A DNA stretch of 5,100 bases from Candidatus Faecousia faecipullorum. Its GTDB lineage: Bacteria; Bacillota; Clostridia; Oscillospirales; Oscillospiraceae. The notes under the pieces were generated by a model, which was not told the origin of the DNA, did no database searches, and was given only the letters and a program-made list of their open reading frames with translations. Made by a program: the position numbers and the translations under genes. How positions within the stretch are numbered: the first letter of the stretch is position 1; every line of letters starts with the position of its first letter. The stretch covers positions 1 through 5,100 of the forward strand of contig DVJG01000117.1 of NCBI GenBank assembly GCA_018710805.1, given 5' to 3'. Of this stretch, positions 1-5,100 are shown piece after piece.

Positions 1-716
1 TTCAGGAGCTTTTTATCCTGTTTGGAAGACAGGTCCAGTTTTTCATACATATCCGGGCGGCGTTCCCGGGTGCGGCGAAGGGACTGCTTTCTTCTCCACT
101 TATGGACAAGCTGGTGGTTGCCGGAGAGAAGGATTTCCGGGACGGCTCTTCCATGCCACACCGCCGGGCGGCTGTACTGGGGGTATTCCAGCAGGCCGTT
201 AAAATGGCTCTCATCCTCAAAGCACTCCGGGTCTGCCAGGACCCCCGGAACCATGCGGCATACCGCGTCGGTAACCGCCATGGCGGCGATTTCACCGCCT
301 GTGAGAACGAAGTCCCCCAAGGAAATTTCCTCGTCCACGCACTCATCGATAAACCGCTGGTCGATGCCCTCGTAGTGACCGCAGACCAGAATGAGGTTCT
401 CCATTTTACTGAGCCGAATGGCATCCGCCTGGCGGAAGGTGTGCCCGCAGGGGGACAGATAGATGGTGTGCACCGGACCTCCGGCGTCGTCGCAGGCGGC
501 CTCCCAGCAGCGATACAATGGGTCCGCAGTCATAACCGCCCCCCGGCCGCCGCCGTAGGGGTAGTCGTCCACCTGGTTCTGCTTGTTGGCGGTATAGTCC
601 CGAATTTGCCGGGTATTGATGGAGATGTAGCCCCGTTCCTGGGCCCGGCCCAGAATGCTCTCAGACAGCACATCCCCCAGAGTTTCCGGAAACAGGGTCA
701 GAATGTCAATTCTCAT
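1..716 (-). CDS. trmD: tRNA (guanine37-N1)-methyltransferase TrmD, 3' end cut off by the window
   Basis: TrmD is a cytoplasmic SPOUT-class enzyme that uses S-adenosylmethionine to methylate N1 of G37, next to the anticodon, in tRNAs reading CNN codons; this prevents +1 frameshifting. I translated the frame by hand: it opens MRIDILTLFPET at 716 and runs 238 codons without a stop to the left edge, so only the last few residues of a family protein of about 240-250 are missing. Family landmarks are YGGGRG near residues 54-59, YLSPCG at 86-91, LVCGHYEGIDQR at 110-121 and GDFVLTGGE at 134-142, which make up the trefoil knot and cofactor pocket. Arg154 and Asp168 (in EDESH) correspond to the catalytic Arg154/Asp169 pair of the E. 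coli enzyme. The end has the usual basic WRRKQSLRRT segment. The start lies inside the rimM 3' end (11-base overlap), which suggests translational coupling. In many bacteria rplS follows; that would lie off the left edge. Confidence 0.97.
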   Translation of the reverse strand, partial: MRIDILTLFPETLGDVLSESILGRAQERGYISINTRQIRDYTANKQNQVDDYPYGGGRGAVMTADPLYRCWEAACDDAGGPVHTIYLSPCGHTFRQADAIRLSKMENLILVCGHYEGIDQRFIDECVDEEISLGDFVLTGGEIAAMAVTDAVCRMVPGVLADPECFEDESHFNGLLEYPQYSRPAVWHGRAVPEILLSGNHQLVHKWRRKQSLRRTRERRPDMYEKLDLSSKQDKKLL

Positions 717-1197
717 GGCTTCCCATTCCTTCCAGAAGGCGCACTTCCATGCGGTTCTGCTCCAAATCTGTGGACAAGACAAAGGCTTTGACCGCGGGAA
801 TCAGGTATTCCTCCTGCCCTTCCACCACGTAAACGGCGTTGCCGGGGTAGTCCAGCACCTCCGTGAGCTTTCCGATATTTCTGCCGTCGGCAAAAACCTC
901 CATGCCGATAAGCTCCGCGGCGAAGATTGTGTTGGGGTCCAGGTCCTCCCGGTAGACCTCCAGGGTCTTGCCCCGGAGCTTCTGGGCGTCCTCCATGGTG
1001 TCCACACCGGAGAGTTTTATGAGATTACAGGTCTTTTGGACCCGAACGGATTCCATTTTATAGTCGACACCGCCGATGCGGCACCGTTTCACCCCCAGCA
1101 GATCTTCCGGGGCATCCAGCCAGGTCAGGAGCTTCACCTCTCCGCGGACTCCGTGGGTGGTGACAATCTCGCCGGCTTCAATAAAGGGGAGTTTCAT
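706..1197 (-). CDS. rimM: Ribosome maturation factor RimM
   Basis: RimM binds ribosomal protein uS19 and helps the head of the 30S subunit mature. The protein has 163 residues, a normal length. The N-terminal RimM beta-barrel starts with the family signature GEIVTTHGVRGEVKL (residues 9-23). The C-terminal PRC-barrel begins around residue 93 with AAELIGMEVFADG, continues through the G-x-Y/F-type segment YPGNAVYVVEG (117-127) and ends with EEYLIPAVKAFV (129-140), as in other RimM proteins. The ATG at 1197 is supported by a perfect AGGAGG (1205-1210) seven bases upstream. Its stop codon (706-708) lies inside trmD, so the two are probably translated together. It is separated from khpA by 120 bases that hold a terminator-like hairpin but no promoter I could recognise. 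Expression therefore probably relies at least partly on readthrough from the upstream genes. Confidence in the identification is high. Confidence 0.97.
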   Translation of the reverse strand: MKLPFIEAGEIVTTHGVRGEVKLLTWLDAPEDLLGVKRCRIGGVDYKMESVRVQKTCNLIKLSGVDTMEDAQKLRGKTLEVYREDLDPNTIFAAELIGMEVFADGRNIGKLTEVLDYPGNAVYVVEGQEEYLIPAVKAFVLSTDLEQNRMEVRLLEGMGSHEN

Positions 1198-1281
1198 TGG
1201 GTTTCCTCCTACAATAGCTGCCTATACTCCAGGGAAGGGACAGGCCCTCCTCTGCAAGCTTTCAGGCACGGTTTCTAAAGT

Positions 1282-1318
1282 AACGAAAAATGCGTGACCT
1301 AAGTCACGCATCCTCGTT
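1282..1318 (-). terminator. Intrinsic-terminator-like hairpin between khpA and rimM
   Basis: A perfect 9-bp stem is formed by 1290-1298 (ATGCGTGAC on the plus strand) and 1303-1311, with a 4-base loop. On the minus-strand transcript the 3' arm is followed by UUUU, then CGUUACUUU. An outer 5-bp arm (1282-1286 with 1314-1318) can extend the stem across a 3/2 internal loop and reaches into the khpA stop codon (1318-1320). The U-tract is short, so termination may be partial, which would let some transcripts continue into rimM-trmD. Confidence 0.72.
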
Positions 1319-1548
1319 TAATCCACGATCTCGACCGTGACCTTCTCGCCGGTGCGCTGGGCTACAGTCTTAACAATGGTGCGAATTTCCTTCGCAATCC
1401 GTCCCTGGCGTCCGATGACCTTGCCCATGTCGCCTTCGGCAACACGAAGCTCCAGCACCTTGCCGTCCTCGTTTTCGATTTCGGTGACGGTAACTTTCTC
1501 AGGATCGTCCACCAGATTCTTTGCCATATACAGCAAAAGTTCTTTCAT
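1318..1548 (-). CDS. khpA: KH-domain RNA-binding protein KhpA (YlqC family)
   Basis: KhpA is a small RNA chaperone made of a single KH domain. In several Firmicutes it partners with KhpB (Jag/EloR) and affects cell elongation and post-transcriptional control. The 76-residue protein starts MKELLLYMAKNLVDDP, the usual family opening. It carries the KH signature GKVIGRQGRIAKEI, with the RNA-contacting GRQG loop at residues 46-49, and ends in the beta strand KVTVEIVD. I chose the ATG at 1548 rather than the in-frame GTG at 1569. The ATG has an AAGGAG eight bases upstream and matches the family start, whereas the GTG directly abuts the rpsP stop codon and would add seven unconserved residues. The gene follows rpsP with a 21-base gap, the standard Firmicute order. 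A terminator-like hairpin overlaps its stop codon. Confidence 0.95.
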   Translation of the reverse strand: MKELLLYMAKNLVDDPEKVTVTEIENEDGKVLELRVAEGDMGKVIGRQGRIAKEIRTIVKTVAQRTGEKVTVEIVD

Positions 1549-1556
1549 GCGGGCTT

Positions 1557-1562
1557 CTCCTT
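1557..1562 (-). promoter_or_regulatory. Ribosome binding site that fixes the khpA start
   Basis: AAGGAG on the minus strand lies eight bases before the ATG at 1548. It lies downstream of the alternative GTG at 1569, so it can serve only the ATG; this supports the 76-residue form of KhpA. Confidence 0.85.
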
Positions 1563-1569
1563 TGGGCAC

Positions 1570-1809
1570 TTACAGCACGCCAGCGTTCTTCAGCAGGCCG
1601 CGAACGGTGTCGGTGGGCTGTGCGCCGTTCTTGATCCAAGCCTGGGCCTTCTCCACGTCCACGTTGATGGTAGCGGGCTCGGTCAGGGGATTGTAGACGC
1701 CGATCTCCTCGATGCAGCGGCCATCCCGGGGAGAGCGGGAGTCAGCGACCACGATGCGGTAGTAAGGAGCCTTCTTAGCGCCCATTCTTCTCAGTCTGAT
1801 CTTAACCAT
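1570..1809 (-). CDS. rpsP: 30S ribosomal protein bS16
   Basis: bS16 is a primary-binding protein of the 30S subunit that contacts the 5' and central domains of 16S rRNA and aids assembly. The 79-residue protein has the complete family pattern: MVKIRLRRMGAKKAPYYRIVVADSR at the start, RDGRCIEEIGVYNP in the middle (residues 28-41) and a C-terminal segment with WIKNGAQPTDTVRGLLKNAG. Length is typical for a short Firmicute bS16. The ATG at 1809 is preceded by a strong GGAGGTG eight bases upstream. It lies 79 bases downstream of ffh and 21 bases upstream of khpA. The stretch between ffh and rpsP contains a stem-loop (1846-1868) and an AT-rich leader, so rpsP could have extra control or a weak promoter of its own in addition to transcription from the ylxM promoter. 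Confidence 0.98.
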   Translation of the reverse strand: MVKIRLRRMGAKKAPYYRIVVADSRSPRDGRCIEEIGVYNPLTEPATINVDVEKAQAWIKNGAQPTDTVRGLLKNAGVL

Positions 1810-1838
1810 GAGAGTTTCACCTCCATAAATAATTTAAA

Positions 1839-1866
1839 TCTATATCGCAAAGCATTTTGCTTTCAG
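1839..1866 (-). promoter_or_regulatory. Possible weak promoter in front of rpsP
   Basis: On the minus strand, CTGAAA (1861-1866) and TATAGA (1839-1844) are separated by 16 bases and each matches four of six consensus positions for sigma-A. The region downstream is AT-rich. The match is poor and the stem-loop occupies the spacer, so this is only a candidate. Confidence 0.2.
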
Positions 1867-1868
1867 CG
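1846..1868 (-). other. Stem-loop in the ffh-rpsP intergenic region
   Basis: Positions 1849-1854 (AAAGCA on the plus strand) pair perfectly with 1858-1863 across a 3-base loop. The stem continues with CGC (1846-1848) pairing to GCG (1866-1868) after a 2-base bulge. No U-tract follows on the minus-strand transcript (ATATAGATTT instead), so it does not look like a terminator. It could be an RNA-processing or stability element between ffh and rpsP, or a protein-binding leader. Confidence 0.45.
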
Positions 1869-1888
1869 AATGAAGTAAGCGTTCCCCA

Positions 1889-3232
1889 TCAGAAACCGGG
1901 GAATCCTCCGCCAAAGCGCCCCAGGCGCTTCATGCGCTTGCCCATGCCGGGGCCGGAGAACTGCTTGATGAGCTTTCGCATCTGCTCAAAGGACTTGAGC
2001 AGACGATTCACGTCCTCCACCTTCACCCCTGCGCCTGCGGCAATGCGTTTTTTCCGGCTGGCGGCAATGATTTCGGGCTTTTCCCGTTCCTTGGGGGTCA
2101 TGGACAGGATAATGGCTTCGGTGTGGGCCATGGCTTTTTCGTCCAGCTTCACACCTTTGAGGTTGGCGCCGCCGGGCATCTGGGCCAGAAGTTCCTCCAT
2201 GGAACCCATGGACTTCATCTGGACCAGCTGGTCATAGAAATCCTGGAGGGTGAATTTGTTCGTTTTGAGCTTCTTCTCCATCTCAGCGGCTTTTTTGGCG
2301 TCGTAGGCCTTCTCCGCTTTTTCGATGAGAGAGAGCATATCGCCCATGCCCAAGATTCGGTTGGCCATGCGGTCAGGGTGGAAGGGCTCAATGTCTTCCA
2401 GCTTTTCACCCATGCCCACGAATTTGATGGGCTTTCCGGTGACGGCCCGGACCGAGAGAGCCGCGCCGCCTCTGGCGTCGCCGTCCAGTTTGCTCAGCAT
2501 AACGGAGTCGATGTCCAGCCACTCGTTGAAGCTCTGGGCCGCATTCACCGCGTCCTGTCCGGTCATGGCGTCCACAACCAGCATAATCTCGTCAGGCTTC
2601 ACCGCGTCCTTGATGTTTTTCAGCTCGTTCATCAGAGCCTCGTCCACATGGAGACGGCCAGCGGTGTCCAAAAACACCATGTCGTAGCCTCGCTGGCGGG
2701 CGTAGAGGATGGCTTCCTTGGCTGTCTTCACCGGGTCCTGGGTGCCCCGTTCAAAGACGGGAATTCCCAGCTTCTCGCCGCAGACCTGCAGCTGGGTAAT
2801 GGCGGCGGGTCGGTAGATATCGCAGGCCACCAAGAGAGGATTTCTCCCCTGGCGCTTTTGGAGCCCCGCCAGCTTGGAACCGTTGGTGGTCTTACCGGCG
2901 CCTTGCAGGCCCACCAGCATCACCACGGTGGGGCCGTTGGGATTGATGGTAATGTGTTTGATGCTGCTGCCCATGAGCTTTGTGAGCTCTTCGTTGACGA
3001 TCTTCACGATCATCTGGGCAGGGGTCAGGGATTCCAGAACGTCGGAGCCAACACACCGCTCGGTGACGGTCTTGACAAAGTCCTTGACCACCTTGTAGCT
3101 GACGTCGGCTTCCAGCAGGGCCATCCGGATTTCCCGCATAGCCTCCTTCACGTCGGCCTCTTTCAGCCGGCCCTTGCCCCGCAGTTTTTTGAAGGTTGCG
3201 GAGATTTTTTCAGTTAAGCCTTCAAATGCCAT
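1889..3232 (-). CDS. ffh: Signal recognition particle GTPase Ffh (SRP54)
   Basis: Ffh is the protein subunit of the bacterial SRP. It binds the SRP RNA and hydrophobic signal sequences on nascent chains and, through GTP-dependent docking with FtsY, delivers ribosomes to the Sec translocon. The 447-residue length is normal. The N domain (about 1-88) contains the conserved ALLEADVSYKVVKDF. The G domain (about 100-295) shows the P-loop GLQGAGKTT (108-116), DTAGR (189-193), SKLDGDARGG (247-256) and GMGEKLEDIEPFHP (273-286). The methionine-rich M domain (about 298-447) includes the RNA-binding SRKKRIAAGAG (392-402) and VNRLLKSFEQMRK (408-420), then a Gly/Phe-rich tail. The G4 motif reads SKLD where TKLD is usual, a mild change. 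The ATG at 3232 has GAGGAG five bases upstream and begins two bases after the ylxM stop codon. Transcription is expected from the consensus promoter ahead of ylxM. Confidence 0.98.
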   Translation of the reverse strand: MAFEGLTEKISATFKKLRGKGRLKEADVKEAMREIRMALLEADVSYKVVKDFVKTVTERCVGSDVLESLTPAQMIVKIVNEELTKLMGSSIKHITINPNGPTVVMLVGLQGAGKTTNGSKLAGLQKRQGRNPLLVACDIYRPAAITQLQVCGEKLGIPVFERGTQDPVKTAKEAILYARQRGYDMVFLDTAGRLHVDEALMNELKNIKDAVKPDEIMLVVDAMTGQDAVNAAQSFNEWLDIDSVMLSKLDGDARGGAALSVRAVTGKPIKFVGMGEKLEDIEPFHPDRMANRILGMGDMLSLIEKAEKAYDAKKAAEMEKKLKTNKFTLQDFYDQLVQMKSMGSMEELLAQMPGGANLKGVKLDEKAMAHTEAIILSMTPKEREKPEIIAASRKKRIAAGAGVKVEDVNRLLKSFEQMRKLIKQFSGPGMGKRMKRLGRFGGGFPGF

Positions 3233-3234
3233 AA

Positions 3235-3582
3235 TTACTCCTCAAGGGCCCTGACAGCGGAGAGAATCTTCTCTGCCAGAGCGGAAACGTTGGTATCGGG
3301 GTGGGATTTTAGGGTAAGCGCCGCTTTCTGAATGGTCTCAGCCATTTTCCGGCAGGTCCGGTCCCGGCGGACGCATCCGGTTTTCTCTTCCATGTTCCGC
3401 AGAAGCGCCTCGGCTCTTGCCAGATTGTCGTGGACCCCCTGGCGGCTGATGCCCAGCTCTTCTCCAATCTCTCCCAAAGAGAGGTCCTGGTTGTAGCGCA
3501 TTTCAAAGCATTCCCGCATCCGTTCGGTCAGCAGGCTCCCGTAGTAGTCATATAGGAGTACCAGTTCCAGCGCGTCGTCCAT
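3235..3582 (-). CDS. ylxM: YlxM/p13-like DNA-binding protein, SRP-associated
   Basis: YlxM (UPF0122) proteins are small helix-turn-helix proteins almost always encoded directly ahead of ffh in Firmicutes. A link to the SRP pathway has been reported in streptococci, but the exact role is unsettled. The 115-residue protein has the family opening YDYYGSLLTERMRECFEMRY (residues 11-30). It continues into a sigma-70 region 4-like helix-turn-helix, LSLGEIGEELGISRQGVHDNL (about 35-55), and a long helical tail with charged residues. The ATG at 3582 has GGAG eight bases upstream. Its stop codon is two bases from the ffh start, so the two are likely co-translated. It is the first gene after the consensus promoter at 3623-3651. 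In Bacillus ftsY precedes ylxM; here the preceding genes are unrelated. The helix-turn-helix makes autoregulation possible, but no operator was recognised. Confidence 0.94.
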   Translation of the reverse strand: MDDALELVLLYDYYGSLLTERMRECFEMRYNQDLSLGEIGEELGISRQGVHDNLARAEALLRNMEEKTGCVRRDRTCRKMAETIQKAALTLKSHPDTNVSALAEKILSAVRALEE

Positions 3583-3622
3583 GGGCGTATCTCCGTAAAG
3601 TAGGATTCCTTAACACTGGGGC

Positions 3623-3651
3623 ATTATAGCATAGGTTTCCCCTGGTGTCAA
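3623..3651 (-). promoter_or_regulatory. Consensus sigma-A promoter of the ylxM-ffh-rpsP-khpA operon
   Basis: On the minus strand TTGACA (3646-3651) and TATAAT (3623-3628) match the vegetative consensus at all twelve positions, with the ideal 17-base spacer (3629-3645). The predicted transcription start is near 3616-3617, giving a 5' leader of about 34 bases before the ylxM ATG at 3582. Upstream AAAAA and ACAC-rich sequence could act as a modest UP-like element. This predicts strong constitutive expression, as expected for SRP and ribosomal genes. Confidence 0.93.
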
Positions 3652-3692
3652 GTGTTTTTCCTGTATAGCGCAGGCTTTTTGGGCAAGCCAAA

Positions 3693-3712
3693 GGGAGGGC
3701 CAAGGCCCTCCC
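3693..3712 (-). terminator. Hairpin terminator after the DUF4956 gene
   Basis: GGGAGGGCC (3693-3701) and GGCCCTCCC (3704-3712) form a perfect 9-bp GC-rich inverted repeat with a minimal loop. On the minus-strand transcript the 3' arm is followed by UUUGGCUU, a weak U-tract. It lies 25 bases after the DUF4956 stop codon and ahead of the ylxM promoter, which fits the end of the VTC/DUF4956 unit. No U-tract lies on the plus-strand side. Confidence 0.65.
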
Positions 3713-3737
3713 CCGTTAAGTACGCAGTAGTTAAAAA

Positions 3738-4412
3738 TCAGAATGTAACTTCGCCGTCGTGGGCCAGCAGAGATGCGGAAGTGACTCCGGAAACCGCCAT
3801 GACCTCTTTGACCAGAGCGCTTCCCTGGGCGGTCCGCAGTTCCAGAATCAGATCCAAGGTGGAGGAAGTCATGTTCCGGGACTTGACGTTAAAGTGCTTG
3901 GCATACTTTTTGACCACCTGGGAAACGGCCTCCTCTGCGTCCAGGTTGGAGGCGTTGACCACGAGAATCATGGGAGCCTTTGCAACGGGCATATGGTCCA
4001 GAATGAGAATACCCAGGGTGATGATTACGGACAGGATGACGGCGACCTCAGCAAGTCCGGCGCCACAGATGATGCCCACGCTGATGGACCAGAACAGGAA
4101 CATCAGGTCCATAGGGTCTTTAATGGCGGTACGGAAACGGACAATGGACAGGGCGCCCACCATGCCAAGAGAAATAACCACGCTGGACTGCATGGTGAGA
4201 ATCAGCGCCGCAGTGATAACGGTGACACCCGCCAAGGAAATGTTAAAGTTCTTGGAGTAGAAGGTCTTGCGGGTGATGACGCGGTAGGCGAAGAAGATGT
4301 ACAGGGCCAGAGCACAGGCAATGGCCAGCGCCACCAAAACGGTCTTGGTGGTGATTTCCGTAGAGGCGAAGCCTTCCAGGAAGGATTTCTTGAAGATGTC
4401 TTTGAAGCTCAT
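3738..4412 (-). CDS. DUF4956 family integral membrane protein
   Basis: The function of this family is not established. The 224-residue protein begins with a short basic amphipathic stretch, followed by four likely membrane helices near residues 23-43, 57-80, 101-119 and 122-138. The strongest family signature lies between helices 2 and 3: GMVGALSIVRFRTAIKDP (83-100), whose Arg and Lys residues would sit at the membrane face. The last 85 residues are soluble, of mixed alpha/beta character (PMILVVNASNLDAEEAV, then DLILELRT), and may form a small ferredoxin-like domain. The ATG at 4412 has AAGGAG seven bases upstream, and that site overlaps the stop codon of the VTC gene, so the two are very likely co-translated. 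In other genomes DUF4956 genes commonly neighbour VTC-domain and CotH-kinase genes. A role as the membrane partner of the polyphosphate polymerase is inference. Confidence 0.9.
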   Translation of the reverse strand: MSFKDIFKKSFLEGFASTEITTKTVLVALAIACALALYIFFAYRVITRKTFYSKNFNISLAGVTVITAALILTMQSSVVISLGMVGALSIVRFRTAIKDPMDLMFLFWSISVGIICGAGLAEVAVILSVIITLGILILDHMPVAKAPMILVVNASNLDAEEAVSQVVKKYAKHFNVKSRNMTSSTLDLILELRTAQGSALVKEVMAVSGVTSASLLAHDGEVTF

Positions 4413-4424
4413 GGGTTTTCTCCT

Positions 4425-5100
4425 TTATCTTGTATATTTTCTGCAAATATAGTATTTCGAGAAGGCCGTCTGCTGCAAGTTCGGAAGCTGCAGATTCCGG
4501 TATATAAAATCCGGCAGATATTCATCATACTTGACTTCCAAAAGCTGCGCCCCCAGCTGAAGCACAGGCCGCCTGGGAATCGCTTCGTCCAGGAATGCGC
4601 CCACTTCACTGCATGAGGCAATATTGGTGTCCAGGGTGATCCGGACGTTTCCGTTGGGATAAACATAGGGAATCCGGTCATACTCCACAATCACCACAGG
4701 GTGAAGCTTGTGGAGCAGCATTTCCAGCGTGAGCTTTCGCAGAAGCGGCGGCTGGTGCTCAATATCCGGTACCACCTTGCCCTCCATTAGAAGCTTTGTT
4801 TGCTCCAGCGTAAGCGGGCAGGCGGTTTTCAGAGTCTTGCCCCGCTCTTTCCGTTTACATTCCAGGGTGATGCGGCTTGCTGAGTGGTTATAAATGCGGA
4901 TACGGAACTTTTCCCGGGGGTCCGTGCCGTTTTCGTTCTCCCAGTAACACCTATTGTTGTAGTCGTCAAAGTAGAGACTGCGGATGGTATAGGCTCCTCC
5001 GGGCCCCGCATGGCTGTCCGCAGGGATGAGATGGTTAATCCGATTCTGAATCATCCGCAGCTCTCCATCGCTGATGAAATATTTGAGCTCATGACGAAAT
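4425..5100 (-). CDS. VTC-domain polyphosphate polymerase-like protein, 5' end cut off by the window
   Basis: VTC-domain proteins belong to the triphosphate tunnel metalloenzyme group; in yeast Vtc4 the domain makes polyphosphate from ATP. The frame is open to the right edge and gives 224 residues. The first visible ones, FRHELKYFIS, match the usual family N-terminus, so probably only a few codons are missing and the internal ATG at 5054 is not the true start. Tunnel-type motifs follow in order: IRSLYFDD (visible residues 39-46), KFRIRIY (64-70), LECKRKE (79-85), VEYDRIPY (138-145), VRITLDTNI (152-160), LLEVKYDEYLPDFI (186-199) and SKYYICRKY (214-222). These supply the alternating Arg/Lys and Glu residues expected to bind phosphate chains and metal. 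No membrane helix is seen, so the neighbouring DUF4956 protein, 12 bases downstream, would have to provide any membrane anchoring. Polymerase activity is inferred from motifs only. Confidence 0.93.
   Translation of the reverse strand, partial: FRHELKYFISDGELRMIQNRINHLIPADSHAGPGGAYTIRSLYFDDYNNRCYWENENGTDPREKFRIRIYNHSASRITLECKRKERGKTLKTACPLTLEQTKLLMEGKVVPDIEHQPPLLRKLTLEMLLHKLHPVVIVEYDRIPYVYPNGNVRITLDTNIASCSEVGAFLDEAIPRRPVLQLGAQLLEVKYDEYLPDFIYRNLQLPNLQQTAFSKYYICRKYTR

Noticed and set aside
102..791. Plus-strand open frame (229 codons) opposite trmD and the end of rimM
   Set aside because: The minus strand carries an intact TrmD with all catalytic motifs, so the plus-strand frame is a mirror of it.
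1214..1249. GGAGGGCC...CCCTTCC inverted repeat in the rimM leader, considered as a riboswitch or second hairpin
   Set aside because: Pairing needs a bulge and is short; I could not match it to any known riboswitch or leader structure.
1318..1569. Longer KhpA starting at the GTG at 1569
   Set aside because: The GTG directly abuts the rpsP stop codon and adds residues not typical of the family, while the ATG at 1548 has its own well-spaced AAGGAG.
1882..1903. 6-bp inverted repeat (TTCCCC/GGGGAA) around the ffh stop codon, considered as a terminator
   Set aside because: The stem is short, the loop is 10 bases and no U-tract follows, so there is no good case for termination.
2123..3217. Long plus-strand open frame (364 codons) opposite ffh
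   Set aside because: It is fully antisense to a clear Ffh gene, its translation is rich in His/Gln/Gly/Val with no recognisable domain, and it arises from the GC-rich codon pattern of ffh.
3759..4616. Plus-strand open frame (285 codons) opposite the DUF4956 and VTC genes
   Set aside because: It spans two well-supported minus-strand genes, is rich in Gly, His, Asp and Gln without domain structure, and has no convincing ribosome binding site; it is a shadow frame.
4425..5054. VTC protein starting at the internal ATG at 5054
   Set aside because: The frame stays open to the window edge and the upstream residues RHELKY are a hallmark of the VTC domain N-terminus, so the true start lies beyond 5100.

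Overview
The window looks like a chromosomal segment from a moderately GC-rich Firmicute of the class Clostridia, most likely Oscillospiraceae/Ruminococcaceae-like. This is inferred from gene order, strong AGGAG-type ribosome binding sites, a YlxM protein fused to none of its neighbours, and the style of the Ffh and KhpA proteins. No 16S or other direct taxonomic marker is present, so the family-level call is tentative. All seven genes lie on the minus strand and are read from right to left; no plus-strand gene is supported.

Right part (about 3690-5100): a two-gene unit encoding a bacterial VTC-type polyphosphate polymerase domain protein (its first few codons lie beyond the right edge) followed, 12 bases later, by a four-helix membrane protein of the DUF4956 family. 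A GC-rich hairpin at 3693-3712 probably ends this unit. The pair may form a membrane-associated polyphosphate synthesis or export module, but that is inference from domains and adjacency.

Middle and left part (1-3651): a protein-targeting, ribosome-maturation and translation operon. A fully consensus sigma-A promoter (TTGACA, 17-base spacer, TATAAT; 3623-3651) drives ylxM, ffh, rpsP and khpA. A hairpin followed by U residues overlaps the khpA stop codon and looks like an intrinsic terminator. Beyond it come rimM and trmD, which overlap each other by 11 bases; trmD lacks only its last codons at the left edge. Together these genes encode the SRP GTPase and its helper, ribosomal protein bS16, an RNA chaperone, a 30S maturation factor and the tRNA m1G37 methyltransferase.

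Most of the window is conserved housekeeping sequence. The points worth a second look are the VTC/DUF4956 pair, the apparent terminator that splits the rpsP-khpA and rimM-trmD halves, a compact stem-loop just upstream of rpsP, and the lack of the ylqD gene that Bacillus carries between khpA and rimM. I found no strong evidence of an undescribed system, CRISPR array, mobile element or RNA gene.
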